Positions 40,805 through 40,849 of a stretch of 40,849 nucleotides of DNA are shown piece after piece. Where the stretch lies: the NCBI GenBank assembly GCA_964490895.1, contig CAZBEI010000091.1:1-40849 (forward strand), given 5' to 3'. Below the pieces are notes generated by a model. It worked only from the letters and a program-made list of their open reading frames with translations. It made no database searches and was not told the DNA's origin. The position numbers were made by a program, and so were the translations under genes. Each line of letters starts with the position of its first letter. The stretch's first letter is position 1. This DNA is from JACRAO01 sp964490895. Lineage in GTDB: Bacteria; Bdellovibrionota; UBA1018.

Positions 40805-40849
40805 CGTGCCCGGAGAGGTTCGAACTCACGACCTCGAGCTTCGGAGGCT
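40805..40849 (-). tRNA. tRNA-Arg (anticodon CCG), 5' half cut by the window
   Basis: Visible on the minus strand are the anticodon loop CTCCGAA (anticodon CCG) with stem 3' strand GCTCG, variable AGGTC, T arm GTGAG-TTCGAAC-CTCTC (one U-U pair), acceptor 3' strand CGGGCAC and discriminator G. The first 27 bp (40805-40831) repeat the sequence at 32805-32831. This looks like the intact end of an integration site. Confidence 0.85.

Noticed and set aside
1..40849. CRISPR arrays, phage genes or intact insertion sequences
   Set aside because: No regular spacer-repeat series, structural phage genes or intact transposase with terminal inverted repeats are visible.

Overview
The window is a low-GC bacterial chromosome segment. 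It most resembles the Bdellovibrionota (former Deltaproteobacteria, Bdellovibrio-like). This is inferred from gene content and style: many PilZ proteins, SpoIIE/STAS/HATPase regulators, a GYF_2 protein, ribonuclease J, standalone NadC-BirA and RfaE2 genes, prepilin-like and porin-like surface proteins, and a REP-type transposase relic. No 16S gene is present, so the placement is an inference.

Layout. (1) 1-4.2 kb: the start of a type IV prepilin-like gene with a helical small gene upstream, then radA, and convergent glpK. (2) 4.2-8.2 kb: a membrane coiled-coil protein, a GYF_2 membrane protein and two PilZ proteins on +, facing a two-gene operon of very small proteins on -. (3) 8.4-11.7 kb: tRNA-Arg(ACG), an NAD-binding epimerase-like gene, a HigB-like toxin broken by one frameshift with an intact XRE antitoxin and a clear promoter/operator, and an AAA_14/DUF4143 ATPase. 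(4) 11.7-16.4 kb: a large lipoprotein, a candidate small RNA, a receiver protein, nadC-birA and a Cys-rich small protein. (5) 16.5-24.7 kb: a YcgR-like PilZ protein, the coupled operon mltD-like/udk/rnj, a family 5 solute-binding lipoprotein, rsmE and a cytochrome-motif beta-barrel protein. (6) 24.2-27.9 kb: membrane, coiled-coil and RDD proteins, rfaE2, a DUF4143 ATPase relic, a ferredoxin-NADP reductase-like enzyme and tatA. (7) 27.9-32.8 kb: a divergent partner-switching-like module made of a FecR-like protein, a sensor SpoIIE phosphatase, a STAS-zinc-ribbon protein and a receiver-like/HATPase protein. (8) 32.8-40.8 kb: an accessory block bounded by two 27-bp identical copies of a tRNA 3' end exactly 8,000 bp apart. 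It holds secreted proteins, two toxin-antitoxin pairs (BrnT-like/CopG-like and Phd/VapC), tRNA-Ser(CGA) and many decayed genes, including an rpsB fragment and a REP-type transposase fragment.

How the parts may work together. Three PilZ proteins, two membrane proteins with long coiled coils, and a phosphatase/antagonist/ATPase set point to rich control by cyclic-di-GMP and partner switching. The core genes (radA, rnj, udk, rsmE, nadC, birA, glpK, tatA) look intact and several are translationally coupled. The most system-like finding is the divergent SpoIIE/FecR and STAS-Zn/receiver-HATPase module. The strongest architectural finding is the tRNA-flanked accessory block.
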